Shown piece after piece: positions 47,608-56,797 of a DNA stretch of 64,000 nucleotides. Within the stretch, counting starts at the first letter, position 1. Every line of letters begins with the position of its first letter. A program made the translations under genes and the position numbers. This DNA comes from Drosophila persimilis (taxonomy: Eukaryota; Arthropoda; Insecta; Diptera; Drosophilidae). The notes under the pieces are model-generated. The model searched no databases and was not told the DNA's origin. It saw only the letters and a program-made list of their open reading frames with translations. The stretch lies in the NCBI RefSeq assembly GCF_003286085.1, contig NW_020825317.1, positions 2,170,001 to 2,234,000 on the forward strand, read 5' to 3'.

Positions 47608-49779
47608 TCAAAAGGTTTCTGTAATAGTCAATGGAGTTATTGTGTGCTTGGTTACTTTAGCTTTTTGGCATTTTGGACATTTTCGTATGTAATTGGTTAT
47701 TTCTTTAGTCACACCTTTCCAAAAATAATGACTTTTGACCTTGGCCAAGGTTTTTGTTATGCCTGTATGTCCTCCTTGTATGGGATCATCATGTAATGTA
47801 GACAGTATTGCTTCTTTTTCTTTTTCATTTTTAATTAGGGTCACCGGGTTGAGTAGCGCTACTCTTATTGTTCGTAATATTTTATTGCCCATATTTTTAA
47901 AATTATCTATTGAAATGTATTCAAAGATATTTTCCCACGGTGCCACTTTGAGTTGGCTGATTTTTTGTTTACCGGCTTGCGTTTCAAGCCTTTGGAAAAA
48001 CTGACCTAAGTCAAGGGTTCCATTAGTATACAAATCGCTAACATCATATCTTGCAGTAATTTTTTTTCCATGTTTGAAAAAACATAAATTATTATTTACA
48101 TGCAAGGTCACTACTTTACGTACTTCGTCATTGTTGATGACTTCATATACGTTGGGCTTTGAAGCTTTTGTTAGAGATTGCCTAGGCAATTCGATTTGTT
48201 CTTTTCCTGCGCAGGATTTCTGTCTACTCTGTTGCCTGGTAGTGACTTTCAGGACCTTATTCGTTTTTTGTATGTTTTTCAGGTCTGTGATGGTTATTCT
48301 TGATAACGCATCTGCTACATGATTGTCTTTACCCTTTAGATACTCGACTGTAAAGTCGTATTCTTCTAATTCGAGCCGCATGCGTGTGAGTTTTGAGCTG
48401 GGATTGACCATTGAAAATAGGTATGTTAGTGGTCTGTGATCCGTTTTTACTGTAAAGTGTTTACCATAGATATATGGTCGAAAATGGGTAATTGCCCAAT
48501 GAATTGCTGTTAATTCCTGTTCTGTAGTACTTTTGTTACTTTCACCTTTTGTGAATGAACGTGATGCATATGCTAATGGGAGTTGGAGTCCGTTATGGTT
48601 TTGAGTTAAAACCGCTCCACATGCTTGTTTACTAGCATCGGTGATTATGCAAAATTCTTTCTGAAAATCTGGGTACTGTAACAGAGTGGGTTCCATAAGT
48701 TTATCTTTTAAATATTGGAATGCATTTTGACATTCAGTTGACCACTCAAAGGGGACATTCTTTTTACATAATCTAGTTATGTGCCGGGAATAGTCGGCGA
48801 AGTTTTTAATAAAACGTCTATAATAATTGCAAAATGCAATAAATCGTCTAGCGCTGTCCGCATCATGTGGGACTGGATAGTTTTTGATGACGTCATATTT
48901 CTTGTCATCTGGCAAGATTCCTTTATCTGTGCATTTATGACCAAGAAAGGTCACTTCATGCATAAAAAATGAACATTTTTGTGGATGTAATTTTAGGTTG
49001 TGTTTCCTACATATCTCAAAAATATCTGTTAAGTTTTTAAGCATATGTTTTTCGGAACAACCCATGACTATTAGATCGTCCATATACAGGAAGGCTTGCG
49101 AAGCTTCAAGTCCAGAGAATGCTATAGTCATCATTCTTTGAAATGAATTCGGCGCTATTTTTAAACCAAATGGTAGTCGCGTGAAGCGATATGAGCCATT
49201 GCTCGTTGAAAAAGACGTTATATTTCGCGAACTTTCTTCTAGTTCGATTTGATGAAAACCTGACATTAAGTCAAGGCATGAGAAATACTTTGCTCTACCT
49301 AGTTGATCCAAAATGTCATAAATTCTAGGTAGTGGAAATTTGTCGGCCAGGAGTTTTTTGTTTATTTGACGATAGTCAACTACTAATCGCCATTTCTTTT
49401 GTTCTGAACCCGGAAGGGCTTTCTTTGGGACAAGTAGAAGTGGGCTGTTGTATTCTGATACGGATGGTTCGACAATATTGTCGTTGATTAAGTTTAATTC
49501 TTTTATGAAATCAATGCCTATTATTCCATCACACGGAATTGCAAAATTCTGATTAACTAAATGGAAATTGTGTGGAATTATGTACTTATCTGTCTGTAGC
49601 TCTATTAGGGCAAGGCCTTGGGATGTTATTATACCTTCCCCTATTCCTTGAATATCTATTTTATTTTTTGTTTGAATGTCGTTAAAGACATCTGAATTTG
49701 CTTTTAATAGTGATATATTGGCATCTGTATCTATAAGGAATGTAAGTTGTTTTCCTGTTTTAGAATTGAGGAATGCCAC
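47608..49779 (-). CDS. 412-A pol: protease, RT, RNase H, integrase N-terminus (723 codons)
   Basis: Protease active site LIDTDANISLL (D17-T-D) and CDGIIGIDFIKEL, then an abrupt join to RT (NIVEPSVSEYNSPLLLVPKK, 102-120), WRLVVDYRQIN, LDLMSGFHQIEL, FTRLPFGLKIAPNSFQRM and catalytic LYMDD (231-235). RNase H follows (ITDASKQACGAVL, STTEQELTAIHWAI, VKTDHRPLTYLFS, HVADALSR), then the integrase zinc finger (GGHTGITKTL, CPKCQK). Against 412-B, roughly 200 codons between protease and RT are missing, in frame. The frame stops at 47608 because of the 11-bp deletion. The RT catalytic site is intact. Missing linker residues may disable the protein. Confidence 0.9.
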   Translation of the reverse strand: MAFLNSKTGKQLTFLIDTDANISLLKANSDVFNDIQTKNKIDIQGIGEGIITSQGLALIELQTDKYIIPHNFHLVNQNFAIPCDGIIGIDFIKELNLINDNIVEPSVSEYNSPLLLVPKKALPGSEQKKWRLVVDYRQINKKLLADKFPLPRIYDILDQLGRAKYFSCLDLMSGFHQIELEESSRNITSFSTSNGSYRFTRLPFGLKIAPNSFQRMMTIAFSGLEASQAFLYMDDLIVMGCSEKHMLKNLTDIFEICRKHNLKLHPQKCSFFMHEVTFLGHKCTDKGILPDDKKYDVIKNYPVPHDADSARRFIAFCNYYRRFIKNFADYSRHITRLCKKNVPFEWSTECQNAFQYLKDKLMEPTLLQYPDFQKEFCIITDASKQACGAVLTQNHNGLQLPLAYASRSFTKGESNKSTTEQELTAIHWAITHFRPYIYGKHFTVKTDHRPLTYLFSMVNPSSKLTRMRLELEEYDFTVEYLKGKDNHVADALSRITITDLKNIQKTNKVLKVTTRQQSRQKSCAGKEQIELPRQSLTKASKPNVYEVINNDEVRKVVTLHVNNNLCFFKHGKKITARYDVSDLYTNGTLDLGQFFQRLETQAGKQKISQLKVAPWENIFEYISIDNFKNMGNKILRTIRVALLNPVTLIKNEKEKEAILSTLHDDPIQGGHTGITKTLAKVKSHYFWKGVTKEITNYIRKCPKCQKAKVTKHTITPLTITETF

Positions 49780-49822
49780 GAATATATTGAGATTGAGGTT
49801 GATTGTGTGAACCGCTGGTTTT

Positions 49823-51142
49823 TTAATTTAGTGTATCTAAAGGATCTTGGGAGTTTCCCGAAGCTGTCTGGGTAACACGAACATTGTTCTGTCGTGTGTT
49901 TCCATTGCTATTGTATCTTTGGTTTTTATAGGTTCCACCGTTATTACGGTTATTTCCCCTATAGCCAACACGACCTCTATTGTTATTATAATTATTGTTG
50001 TTGTAAATATGGTTGTGGTTGTAACCACGACCATTTCCTCTACCACGATAGTTACCTCGAAAGTTACTACCGCGGTAGACTTGTCCTTGTCTGGTGTACA
50101 ATATTGAACTTTCACTACCAGTCATCTCTGTACTACACTGTATATATTTTGCTACGGCATCATTCATTGTTGGGAATGTGCCTGCTTCTAGTATTGTTTT
50201 TAGTCTGCCGTGCTCGCAATTTTTAACCATTGTACTAATGGCCTCTTTGCAGCTGAACTTATCGGCGTGTTCCGCTGGCAAACCCTCATCAATGTATGAT
50301 GCTTCTAGAAGTTTTCTCATATCATCAATCTCTGTTGTGAATTGGGCGGCTGTTTTGCCTTTTTGGCATACTTTTGCCATTTTAGCCTTTATAACATCTG
50401 ATGACTCTCCGACAATAGTGTCTTGCAATTTCTTTATTATTGCGCTAATGGTGGTTTCATCTTGTATTTTATACAATGTAGTTCCTATTACTTTTGATTT
50501 AATTACTTCTATAGCTAAATTTTCGTATGGTCCTTTCGTTCGGTTGACCAATTTGACTGCCGTAATGAATCTTTGTAAATGGAGTTTCTGTCCATTAAAT
50601 TCCGGAATGGCGTGCGAAATATCTTTGATATATGTCCGTTGGGCAATTGTTTCGTCTGCCATTGTGGTTGGTTCTTGCCCAACCACGCTGTTTGCTGAAC
50701 TAGTCGACGGTTTGTCGTCGTTTACCGGATGGTTCGATCTATTTGATCGAGAATCGTCTTCCGATATGATGACAATATTTTTTACATTCGGGGGCCTGGG
50801 ACTTATTGGCCTTGATTCCGATTCTACAGCTGGTATATATGTCGCAGCTGTGTTTAGAAGATTTGGGATGTGTATGTCTAGATTGAATTTTTCTTTAACG
50901 AATACTAATCGTTCCCTTAGACGTTTGAAGACGTCTGTAGCTTGAAACCAATGTATATCAGTAAGTCTTTGTCTGTTCTCTAGAAAAAGTTCTCTGACCT
51001 CATTATATATGCTTACCAAATTAGTTGTATGTTTAATGACCGTACTATTTTGTGTAGGTCTGTTCTGCGTTAAGCATTTGTATGACTTATCGAATTCTGC
51101 TCTTAGAGTGCAAACTTTAGCGCAGATCGTAAGCCAGTCCAT
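49823..51142 (-). CDS. 412-A gag (439 codons, open)
   Basis: Starts MDWLTICAKVCTLRAEFDKS. Helical N-terminal part, linker with SESRPISPRPPNVKN, capsid-like core (AIPEFNGQKLHLQRFITAVK, EVIKSKVIGTTLYKIQDETT, AKVCQKGKTAAQFTTEIDDM), then an RG/NY-rich tail (NFRGNYRGRGNGRGYNHN) in place of zinc knuckles. It would package element RNA in particles. Complete and open, unlike the 412-B gag. The protease frame follows about 40 bases downstream in another frame, so pol expression would need a shift or separate initiation. Confidence 0.9.
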   Translation of the reverse strand: MDWLTICAKVCTLRAEFDKSYKCLTQNRPTQNSTVIKHTTNLVSIYNEVRELFLENRQRLTDIHWFQATDVFKRLRERLVFVKEKFNLDIHIPNLLNTAATYIPAVESESRPISPRPPNVKNIVIISEDDSRSNRSNHPVNDDKPSTSSANSVVGQEPTTMADETIAQRTYIKDISHAIPEFNGQKLHLQRFITAVKLVNRTKGPYENLAIEVIKSKVIGTTLYKIQDETTISAIIKKLQDTIVGESSDVIKAKMAKVCQKGKTAAQFTTEIDDMRKLLEASYIDEGLPAEHADKFSCKEAISTMVKNCEHGRLKTILEAGTFPTMNDAVAKYIQCSTEMTGSESSILYTRQGQVYRGSNFRGNYRGRGNGRGYNHNHIYNNNNYNNNRGRVGYRGNNRNNGGTYKNQRYNSNGNTRQNNVRVTQTASGNSQDPLDTLN

Positions 51143-51151
51143 ATGTGTTTT

Positions 51152-51562
51152 TTAATGTTGTCCATTCCGATTGGGAGACAATCTAACATTAGCAATCACA
51201 ATTCTTCCTAAAATTTCATTTTCTATTATTTGGCTGTTTACGAGGATGCCGGGTATGGTTGAGAATACGATACCCTTTTGTGTGGCATCACAATGAATTA
51301 GTGGTGAAAAAGGTAAATTATATTCGTTCATATATGAGTATTCGAACTCGTATATGCTAATTGGATTGGGGAATGCGGCTAAGATTGCTTTAGCTCTATA
51401 TTCGAAATTTTCTATCGTGGGTAGCCCTAATGGCTGCTGCTGTTCTACGAGACATTTTATTTTATCTTTGTAACAATATATTAAAGGCGGGAATTCTACC
51501 TGAAATGTACCCATGTACATGTATTCGAGCTCTATTATGCTCCTAGGGGTCGTTGAGACCAA
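51152..51562 (-). CDS. 412-A 136-codon frame with internal duplication (unknown function)
   Basis: Lies between the membrane microprotein and gag. The two halves are related. SIIELEYMYM with FPPLIYC (residues 8-30) matches SIYEFEYSYM with FSPLIHC (68-90), and LPTIENFEYRAKAILA matches VNSQIIENEILGRIVIA further on. It is thus a tandem repeat of a roughly 60-residue unit. The frame opens at a TTG right after an A19 run that ends the microprotein frame. The first ATG is at residue 15. A one-base slip in the A-run would fuse it to the microprotein. 412-B has no counterpart at this place. I do not recognise the domain. Confidence 0.6.
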   Translation of the reverse strand: MVSTTPRSIIELEYMYMGTFQVEFPPLIYCYKDKIKCLVEQQQPLGLPTIENFEYRAKAILAAFPNPISIYEFEYSYMNEYNLPFSPLIHCDATQKGIVFSTIPGILVNSQIIENEILGRIVIANVRLSPNRNGQH

Positions 51563-51806
51563 TTTTTTTTTTTTTTTTTTTAACTCTATCTAAATTGTTT
51601 GCCCTACTCATATATCTCTTTTTAATTATCTTATTATGTTTTACATACAATGTTAAAAGGAATTGTAAAACACTGACAATGGTTAAAATCAGAAGTAATA
51701 ACCAGAGTGCATTGAGATCATCCCTGTGGTCTATTATTTTGACATTATTGACCACATTGGCCGTATTGTCTTTGGTCTGACTATCGTCAGAACCGAACCA
51801 ACCCAT
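51543..51806 (-). CDS. 412-A small membrane protein (87 codons)
   Basis: ATG at 51806. MGWFGSDDS fits the N-myristoylation pattern MGxxxS. NTANVVNNV comes next, then one transmembrane segment (LWLLLLILTIVSVLQFLLTL) and a basic tail (KKRYMSRANNLDRV plus six lysines from the A19 run). The homologue in 412-B is at 22430-22699. It lies upstream of gag, so it would be translated from the genomic RNA or a leader-proximal initiation. The function is unknown. Confidence 0.75.
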   Translation of the reverse strand: MGWFGSDDSQTKDNTANVVNNVKIIDHRDDLNALWLLLLILTIVSVLQFLLTLYVKHNKIIKKRYMSRANNLDRVKKKKKKIGLNDP

Positions 51807-52156
51807 GGTGATGATTTTCTCTCAAAAATTGGTTTTTACAATGTTGGGGGGTTTTTTTTTTTTAATTATCTGCTATTCGTTTATTCTTTTCAATAATAAA
51901 AAAAATTATTACAAATTTTCTATTTCATGAACACACATATCTATATACCCTTTCTTTTTTTATACTCTTTTATACTCGATTTACAGGTTTTTCATTATAT
52001 AATTCAACATCGATCACATGGTTTTAGTAATAGCCTAACAGAGGTTAGTATTTTCAAGTTGCACTTTAAGGGTGCTTCAACTCGAGATAGAAAATTATAA
52101 TTATTGGCAATATGAGGCATGGCATTTCTGCAGCTCAATTGCGTTACTTCGCTCTT
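51807..52156 (-). other. 412-A leader, AT-rich spacer
   Basis: Between the membrane microprotein and the leader frame. T-runs at 51848-51864 and scattered. The blocks GCCTAACAG (52035) and AGCGAAG also occur in the leader scrap at 12241. No gene is seen. Confidence 0.5.
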
Positions 52157-52375
52157 TTATTGGCGAAGTTGTTTATTGATTTCCTTGATGCGCTCTTGGC
52201 AGCGCTGTCGGTCCTCTTCATTTGTATATGTTTTTTCCAGGTCCCGCTCCAGACGTCGTTGTTGAAGCAGCCGTTTGATCCGGCCGCCCCTCTTTGTTTT
52301 CTTCCTGGGGCGTTTTTCTTGTCTTGCCCTGTACTCAGCTATTGTGAGTGGGCGTGGTCCATCGTTTGGATACAC
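52157..52375 (-). CDS. 412-A leader frame: basic, helical small protein
   Basis: 72 codons from a codon before YPNDGPRPLTIAEYRARQEK, with the frame open further upstream to about 52490 (Cys-rich CCPQCQCQGKN). A very basic centre, RPRKKTKRGGRIKRLLQQRR, is followed by a probable helix (YTNEEDRQRCQERIKEINKQ). It resembles the 412-B leader frame in its GG-x-K-R-L block, charge and position next to the PBS. The true start is unclear. Confidence 0.55.
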   Translation of the reverse strand: MYPNDGPRPLTIAEYRARQEKRPRKKTKRGGRIKRLLQQRRLERDLEKTYTNEEDRQRCQERIKEINKQLRQ

Positions 52376-52684
52376 TTCTAAGGCCTCTTGTAGGCTGAGT
52401 GCGTCCCTTTGCTCGGTAGGAGCAGCGTCGGCGAAGTCTGGTGCACTTTCTGCTGGGTTTTTTCCTTGGCACTGGCACTGGGGACAACACTATTTCAATA
52501 GTTTTTCCAATTCATCAATTTTCTTTTGACTTGGTCCGATTTTTTTTTTTTTAAAACAAAATCACATATTATTATATTTTTTTCCGGCCATTCTTTGTCT
52601 TTATTATTTTTGACACTTTTTTGAAAAAATTTTTCTCCTTTTTTTTTCAATCCTTAGATTGATCCATCGCGTAGGACATATATG
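52376..52684 (-). other. 412-A leader, PBS-proximal part
   Basis: Contains the upstream open part of the leader frame (to about 52490) and T-rich runs (52535-52650). Nothing else recognised. Confidence 0.5.
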
Positions 52685-52702
52685 ATCCTGTCACGGTCGC
52701 CA
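52685..52702 (-). other. Primer-binding site of 412-A
   Basis: Minus-strand TGGCGACCGTGACAGGAT adjoining the 5' LTR, same as in 412-B. Confidence 0.9.
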
Positions 52703-53188
52703 TGTAAATCGAGGTTCAATCCGTTTTTCTGGATCATTGGGGCTCAACCCTCCGATCTGTTTTATTGTGTTTTATGTTCTGAATTTTACAATTGTGTTTT
52801 GGGCTTTTGTAAGCCAAAAGCCGCGGAGCTGCGCTGCCAGTGACGCCGGCAGCGGAGCGGCAGAACTATGTGTTCTTATCTCTTATATGTTAGTATGTAT
52901 ATGTGTGAATATGCTCAGCGCTGTTGGCAGCGAGAGCGCGAGGGAAGATATATGTGTGTATGCATGTATATTAGTGCCGTCAAGTCATGGGAACATGCTG
53001 ACGCTGCACTTGGGTCGCTCGAGGCATTCTTGAGTGAATCGTAATACGATCACCCAGAATGTCTGGGACTTTATTGTTACGTTAACACTGAAACAAAGTG
53101 TTACAGTGTGTATTCTTTAAGTACCGTCGGTACAGTGGGTATTCGTAATAATGAATACTTTACTTTACTTTAATATGAGCATACTACA
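52703..53188 (-). repeat. 412-A 5' LTR, mosaic, at the duplication junction
   Basis: 486 bp. The left third agrees with the 412-A 3' LTR at diagnostic sites (CTGTTTTATTGTGTT, TTCTGAATT, GTGTTCTTA). The right part agrees with the solo LTR at 40383 (CGTAATAATG), and the right flank CTAT is that of the solo LTR. The switch lies between about 52870 and 53145. This is what a crossover between the two LTRs would leave. Confidence 0.88.
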
Positions 53189-53456
53189 CTATGGAACGCA
53201 CGGAACAACAAAAATTGATTACCTTGGTGGTAGTCGAATTCTATAGCTGTTTTTCTGTGGGCTGATAACCTGAATATGTCAGATTTGCCAGAGTGATACT
53301 TATTGGTAGGAGATGCTACCGTAAGTGTATGGCCTGGTGCCAAATTTTTATTGAAGATGTCCTGTTGACTGCTTCAATCTGATGTCCAGATCGAATCCTT
53401 TCACTGTAGCTTGTCTGACAGTTTGAAAGGATGACCAAGGTCGGCGATTATCTTTT

Positions 53457-54020
53457 TTATCTTTGCATTGGGGTTTCTATCAGACACCGCAAATGTTAAT
53501 GGCTGGTGATCTGTGAATATGTTAATGTCTCTTGTACCATATAGGGCCAAACCAGGGCCCAAACTATAGCTAATAGTTCTCTTTCGTTGGTGGCATAATA
53601 CGTCTCGCTATCTTTTAATGCCCTTGAAATCATCGTTATGGGTCGGTTGTCCTGAGACAGTACTGCACCAATGCCATAGGCAGAGGCATCTGTTGCTAGG
53701 TCAAATGGTTTTTTGAAATCTGGGTATCTGAGAGTGACGTCTTCTGAGGCTAGTACATTCCTTAATTTTTCGAACGCATCTCGTTCTGGAATACCAAAAT
53801 CTATGGTTGTTTTCTTTGACATGTGTTTGCTGATGGTCCCGTTCTCTCCTTTCAACAGGTTTGTCAACGGCTTTGCAATTGCTGCAAAGTCTTTGACAAA
53901 ACATCTGTAATAACTGGCCAATCCTAAGAATGACCTAAGTTCGTACAGAGATTTTGGTTCTGGATATTTTTGTATCGCCTTTACTTTTTCCGGGTCTGTC
54001 TTTGCCCCACCCAAAGTCAC
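53457..54020 (-). pseudogene. Gypsy-B RT thumb and RNase H, second copy
   Basis: Same protein text and same frameshifts as 41138-41701, so these defects predate the duplication. Confidence 0.86.
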
Positions 54021-54124
54021 GATGAACCCTAGATATTCTATGCTTTGTTTGAAAAAAAAGATGTTTTTTCTCTTGAAACCTTCATGTTAGCCTCACATAA
54101 GCTTTTTAGAACCCAATCTATGTG

Positions 54125-54889
54125 CTACACATGATCCTTTTCGTTTTCGGAAAAAATGATCACGTCGTCTACGTAGACATAGCAAGTTTTGCCAATCTGT
54201 TCATGCAGTACGTCGTCTATCGCTCTTTGGAAGATGCTTCCCGCATTCTTCAACCCGAACGGTAGTCTGCAGAATTCGTACTTTCCGCCGTTTACGGAAA
54301 AGGCCGTCTTCTCGCGATCCTGTTCTGCTAGATAAATTTGGTGATAGCCGGACTTTAGATCTAATGTCGTAAAGTACTTGGCTTTGCCCAAGTTTGACAA
54401 TATCATTGAGATATTGGGCATTGGGTATCTATCAGCGATGGTTTTTTCATTTAGTTTCCTAAAATCAATCACCATTCGCTTGTTTCTGTTCCCATTTTCG
54501 TCATGTCCCTTTTTGTCAACAACCCATGTTGGGTTGTTATACGGTAACCTTGAAGGCCTAATGATGCCATTGTCAATTAAATCTTTAATTTCCTTCTTGA
54601 CAAAGTCATTGACCCCCATGGGATGCGGATATAGCTTTGAGTAAACTGGCTTATCGTCCTCTGTACGGATCATAGCCACCACAGACGTATTGAACGGCAA
54701 CGCCTCGTTAGAGTTCGTGAATGCCTTTGTCCTGTTTAAAATCATACTCCTAAATTCAGCTTTTACGATTTCCGGTACTACAATATCATTTACGTTAGTG
54801 AAATTGACGTTGTCACAATAATGGTGCTGCAGCTTTTCAGATGCAGATCCATGGTTGATTGTACCATTTTCAGTATCTAATCTAATCAA
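54125..54889 (-). CDS. Gypsy-B RT, second copy (254 codons)
   Basis: As 41806-42663, with intact YVDD, but the 38-bp deletion at about 54882 removes the protease segment TPFDGIIGFDLLTQVG, and the open frame now begins at RLDTENGTINHGS. Confidence 0.86.
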   Translation of the reverse strand: MIRLDTENGTINHGSASEKLQHHYCDNVNFTNVNDIVVPEIVKAEFRSMILNRTKAFTNSNEALPFNTSVVAMIRTEDDKPVYSKLYPHPMGVNDFVKKEIKDLIDNGIIRPSRLPYNNPTWVVDKKGHDENGNRNKRMVIDFRKLNEKTIADRYPMPNISMILSNLGKAKYFTTLDLKSGYHQIYLAEQDREKTAFSVNGGKYEFCRLPFGLKNAGSIFQRAIDDVLHEQIGKTCYVYVDDVIIFSENEKDHV

Positions 54890-55082
54890 ATGGCGTTAAG
54901 GAATCTAATAAAAAGAATGAAGCTGATTTCCCAAAAATTTTCATTGAACATTTATGGGTTACTTTGTTAGAACCATGGATGGAACTAACAGTGAAAGGGG
55001 AGCTGACCGGAACTACATTATTTAGCTCCTTTACGGGCTAAATTGATATAGTTCTTGGCCGCTCCGGTGTCAATCAATATTT

Positions 55083-56456
55083 TTAATTTTCTCCCAGCCA
55101 GCTGTCGTTCGATGAACGGCAACCGGGAGCGCTCTCTAAAAAATGTACCAAGTCGTTGTCACCTGCCTCCCCGGTTTCCTCCTGAATTTCTGCGACCGCG
55201 GCTTCAGCTACCCTATAGTATTCCTGATATTGGTCATCGTTTGCTTGCTGAATGGTGTTCTGGACGCGTTGGCGCCTCTGACCCGTCATTCTTTCAGAGC
55301 CCTGTCTCTTTTGAGCCTGCGTGTATTCGTTTTGGGTGTTAGCACCTTGATTTTTTCCAAAAAGTGTAGGCTGCTTAAACTTAGAAGTACCAGATGCCGT
55401 ATCCATGGGCTCTGGTGCTGACCCCTTGTCCTCTTTGGGACTCTGATTACTATTGTTTTGTTTACCCTGTTTTTTACAAAAATGTGGGTTCTTGTCTTGG
55501 CCATATTCGGCTCCGTTGTTTTTTCCCTGTTTATCATGAGGGCGTGCCTGATACTTGTTATTTTCACCTGCCTGAGCTCTGTCCTCCATAGCCTTTGCAT
55601 ACGTAGCCGAAAAAATGCTACGCTCTATACTCGCTTCCGCCTCCCTTGCGAAAGCTAGTGCAGACGGTAAGTCTTTGGGCTGAGCCGGAAATACAACTGC
55701 TTTTAGCGATTTTTTAAGGCCCGATATGAAAGCATGCAGCGCATCAGCTCTAACTTCTTCGTTGAGCACTGCTGCTGTATCCGCTTGATGTGTCATTACA
55801 ATTTTATTTGCGACGACTGTCAATTTTCGTTCAACCTCATCGTAATATTCCATGAGGCTAGAATTGCCCTGCCTAACCATATCCAAATTTTGACGCAAAA
55901 GCCTGTGTGATGTCTTGTCTGCGTATGTGCAGTCCAACCTCGCTATAATGGCATCGAAGTTTAGTACGGTGTTATGTGACACTAATAGCGCTCTAGCTGT
56001 ACCTCTGATTTTGTTTCGAATGATAGTCACTGCTTGGTAATGCGCGCTGCTACCCACATATGGCTGAAAAAGCTCATAGGCATCTGTGGCGGACTGTCTC
56101 CATGCCACATAATCGTCCTGAGTTCCATTGAACTCGGGTACTGATTTTATAATGTCTAATTTTAAATCACACGGGATGGCTGGATTTATGCTAATCCTCT
56201 GATATGACTCGACCTGAGGTGCTTTTACGTGCAGTCTTCGAATATCTTGTTGTATTACATTCAGCTGTTCATTAAATCTGGCTTCTTGTGCCGCTAATGC
56301 CTGACTGACGGCATTCGCTACCAACGCCTGCACTTGGTTCATATCCATGTTTATTGACGGTTGAAAGCCTATTTGGTGGGGTTCCCACTCGTTTTCACTA
56401 TCACTTTCAATTTCTATTTCTTTCTTGACTACCCTATATGGGCCAAAACTGGTCAT
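55083..56456 (-). CDS. Gypsy-B gag, second copy (457 codons, open)
   Basis: Same length and layout as 42802-44175. The visible difference is DDQYQEYY in place of DDQDQEYY. Still open. Confidence 0.92.
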   Translation of the reverse strand: MTSFGPYRVVKKEIEIESDSENEWEPHQIGFQPSINMDMNQVQALVANAVSQALAAQEARFNEQLNVIQQDIRRLHVKAPQVESYQRISINPAIPCDLKLDIIKSVPEFNGTQDDYVAWRQSATDAYELFQPYVGSSAHYQAVTIIRNKIRGTARALLVSHNTVLNFDAIIARLDCTYADKTSHRLLRQNLDMVRQGNSSLMEYYDEVERKLTVVANKIVMTHQADTAAVLNEEVRADALHAFISGLKKSLKAVVFPAQPKDLPSALAFAREAEASIERSIFSATYAKAMEDRAQAGENNKYQARPHDKQGKNNGAEYGQDKNPHFCKKQGKQNNSNQSPKEDKGSAPEPMDTASGTSKFKQPTLFGKNQGANTQNEYTQAQKRQGSERMTGQRRQRVQNTIQQANDDQYQEYYRVAEAAVAEIQEETGEAGDNDLVHFLESAPGCRSSNDSWLGEN

Positions 56457-56785
56457 TAGCTTTGCAGAAAATAACTCTTTAATGACACTTCACATTAAAT
56501 TATGGCCGAAAGGAAAAATATATTCGGCAATGGGCATTACTTGAATAGAAATTTATTATATCTCTGCCTTTAGCAGATAGAAAATAATGACAACAACAAT
56601 TATATTCGGTTTAAGAACTCACGATCACTTGTGCAATTTTTTTTATTTTATTTTTATTTATTTTTCAACAGCTTTATGTTTTATATTTGTGTTTATTTTG
56701 CATATGCTGATCAAACATTCCACTTACATGATTCTCGAATTGGTGAGAGAAACTCTTAATTCTATCCTGGGTGTGGATTTATTAA

Positions 56786-56797
56786 CGTTGGGCGCCA
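56786..56797 (-). other. Primer-binding site of gypsy-B, second copy
   Basis: Minus-strand TGGCGCCCAACG, duplicate of 44505-44516. Confidence 0.9.

Larger units (their letters stand above)
40870..53188. repeat. Tandem duplication, copy 1 (about 12.3 kb)
   Basis: From the right edge of the solo LTR to the right edge of the 412-A 5' LTR. Everything in it recurs in the same order from 53189 on (offset 12319, then 12281 after a 38-bp deletion in copy 2). Identity is close to complete by eye. The unit contains the gypsy-B 5' half, the 412-B scrap, the env scrap and the whole 412-A element. Confidence 0.92.
46059..53188 (-). mobile_element. 412-A: full-length 412/mdg1-like element (7.1 kb)
   Basis: 3' LTR 46059-46543, polypurine tract, pol, gag, two small upstream frames, leader frame, PBS (52685-52702), 5' LTR 52703-53188. 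The lineage follows from pol and from the TGTAGTATG LTR start. The flanks differ (GATG left, CTAT right), which fits loss of the original right flank by LTR recombination. Confidence 0.9.

Noticed and set aside
50094-50945. 283-codon plus-strand open frame
   Set aside because: It is the antisense of 412-A gag. No protein-like motifs, no homology I recognise, explained by codon composition of the gag strand.
46051-53192. Perfect TSD for the 412-A element
   Set aside because: Left flank GATG and right flank CTAT differ. The right flank was replaced by the LTR exchange, so no TSD is claimed.
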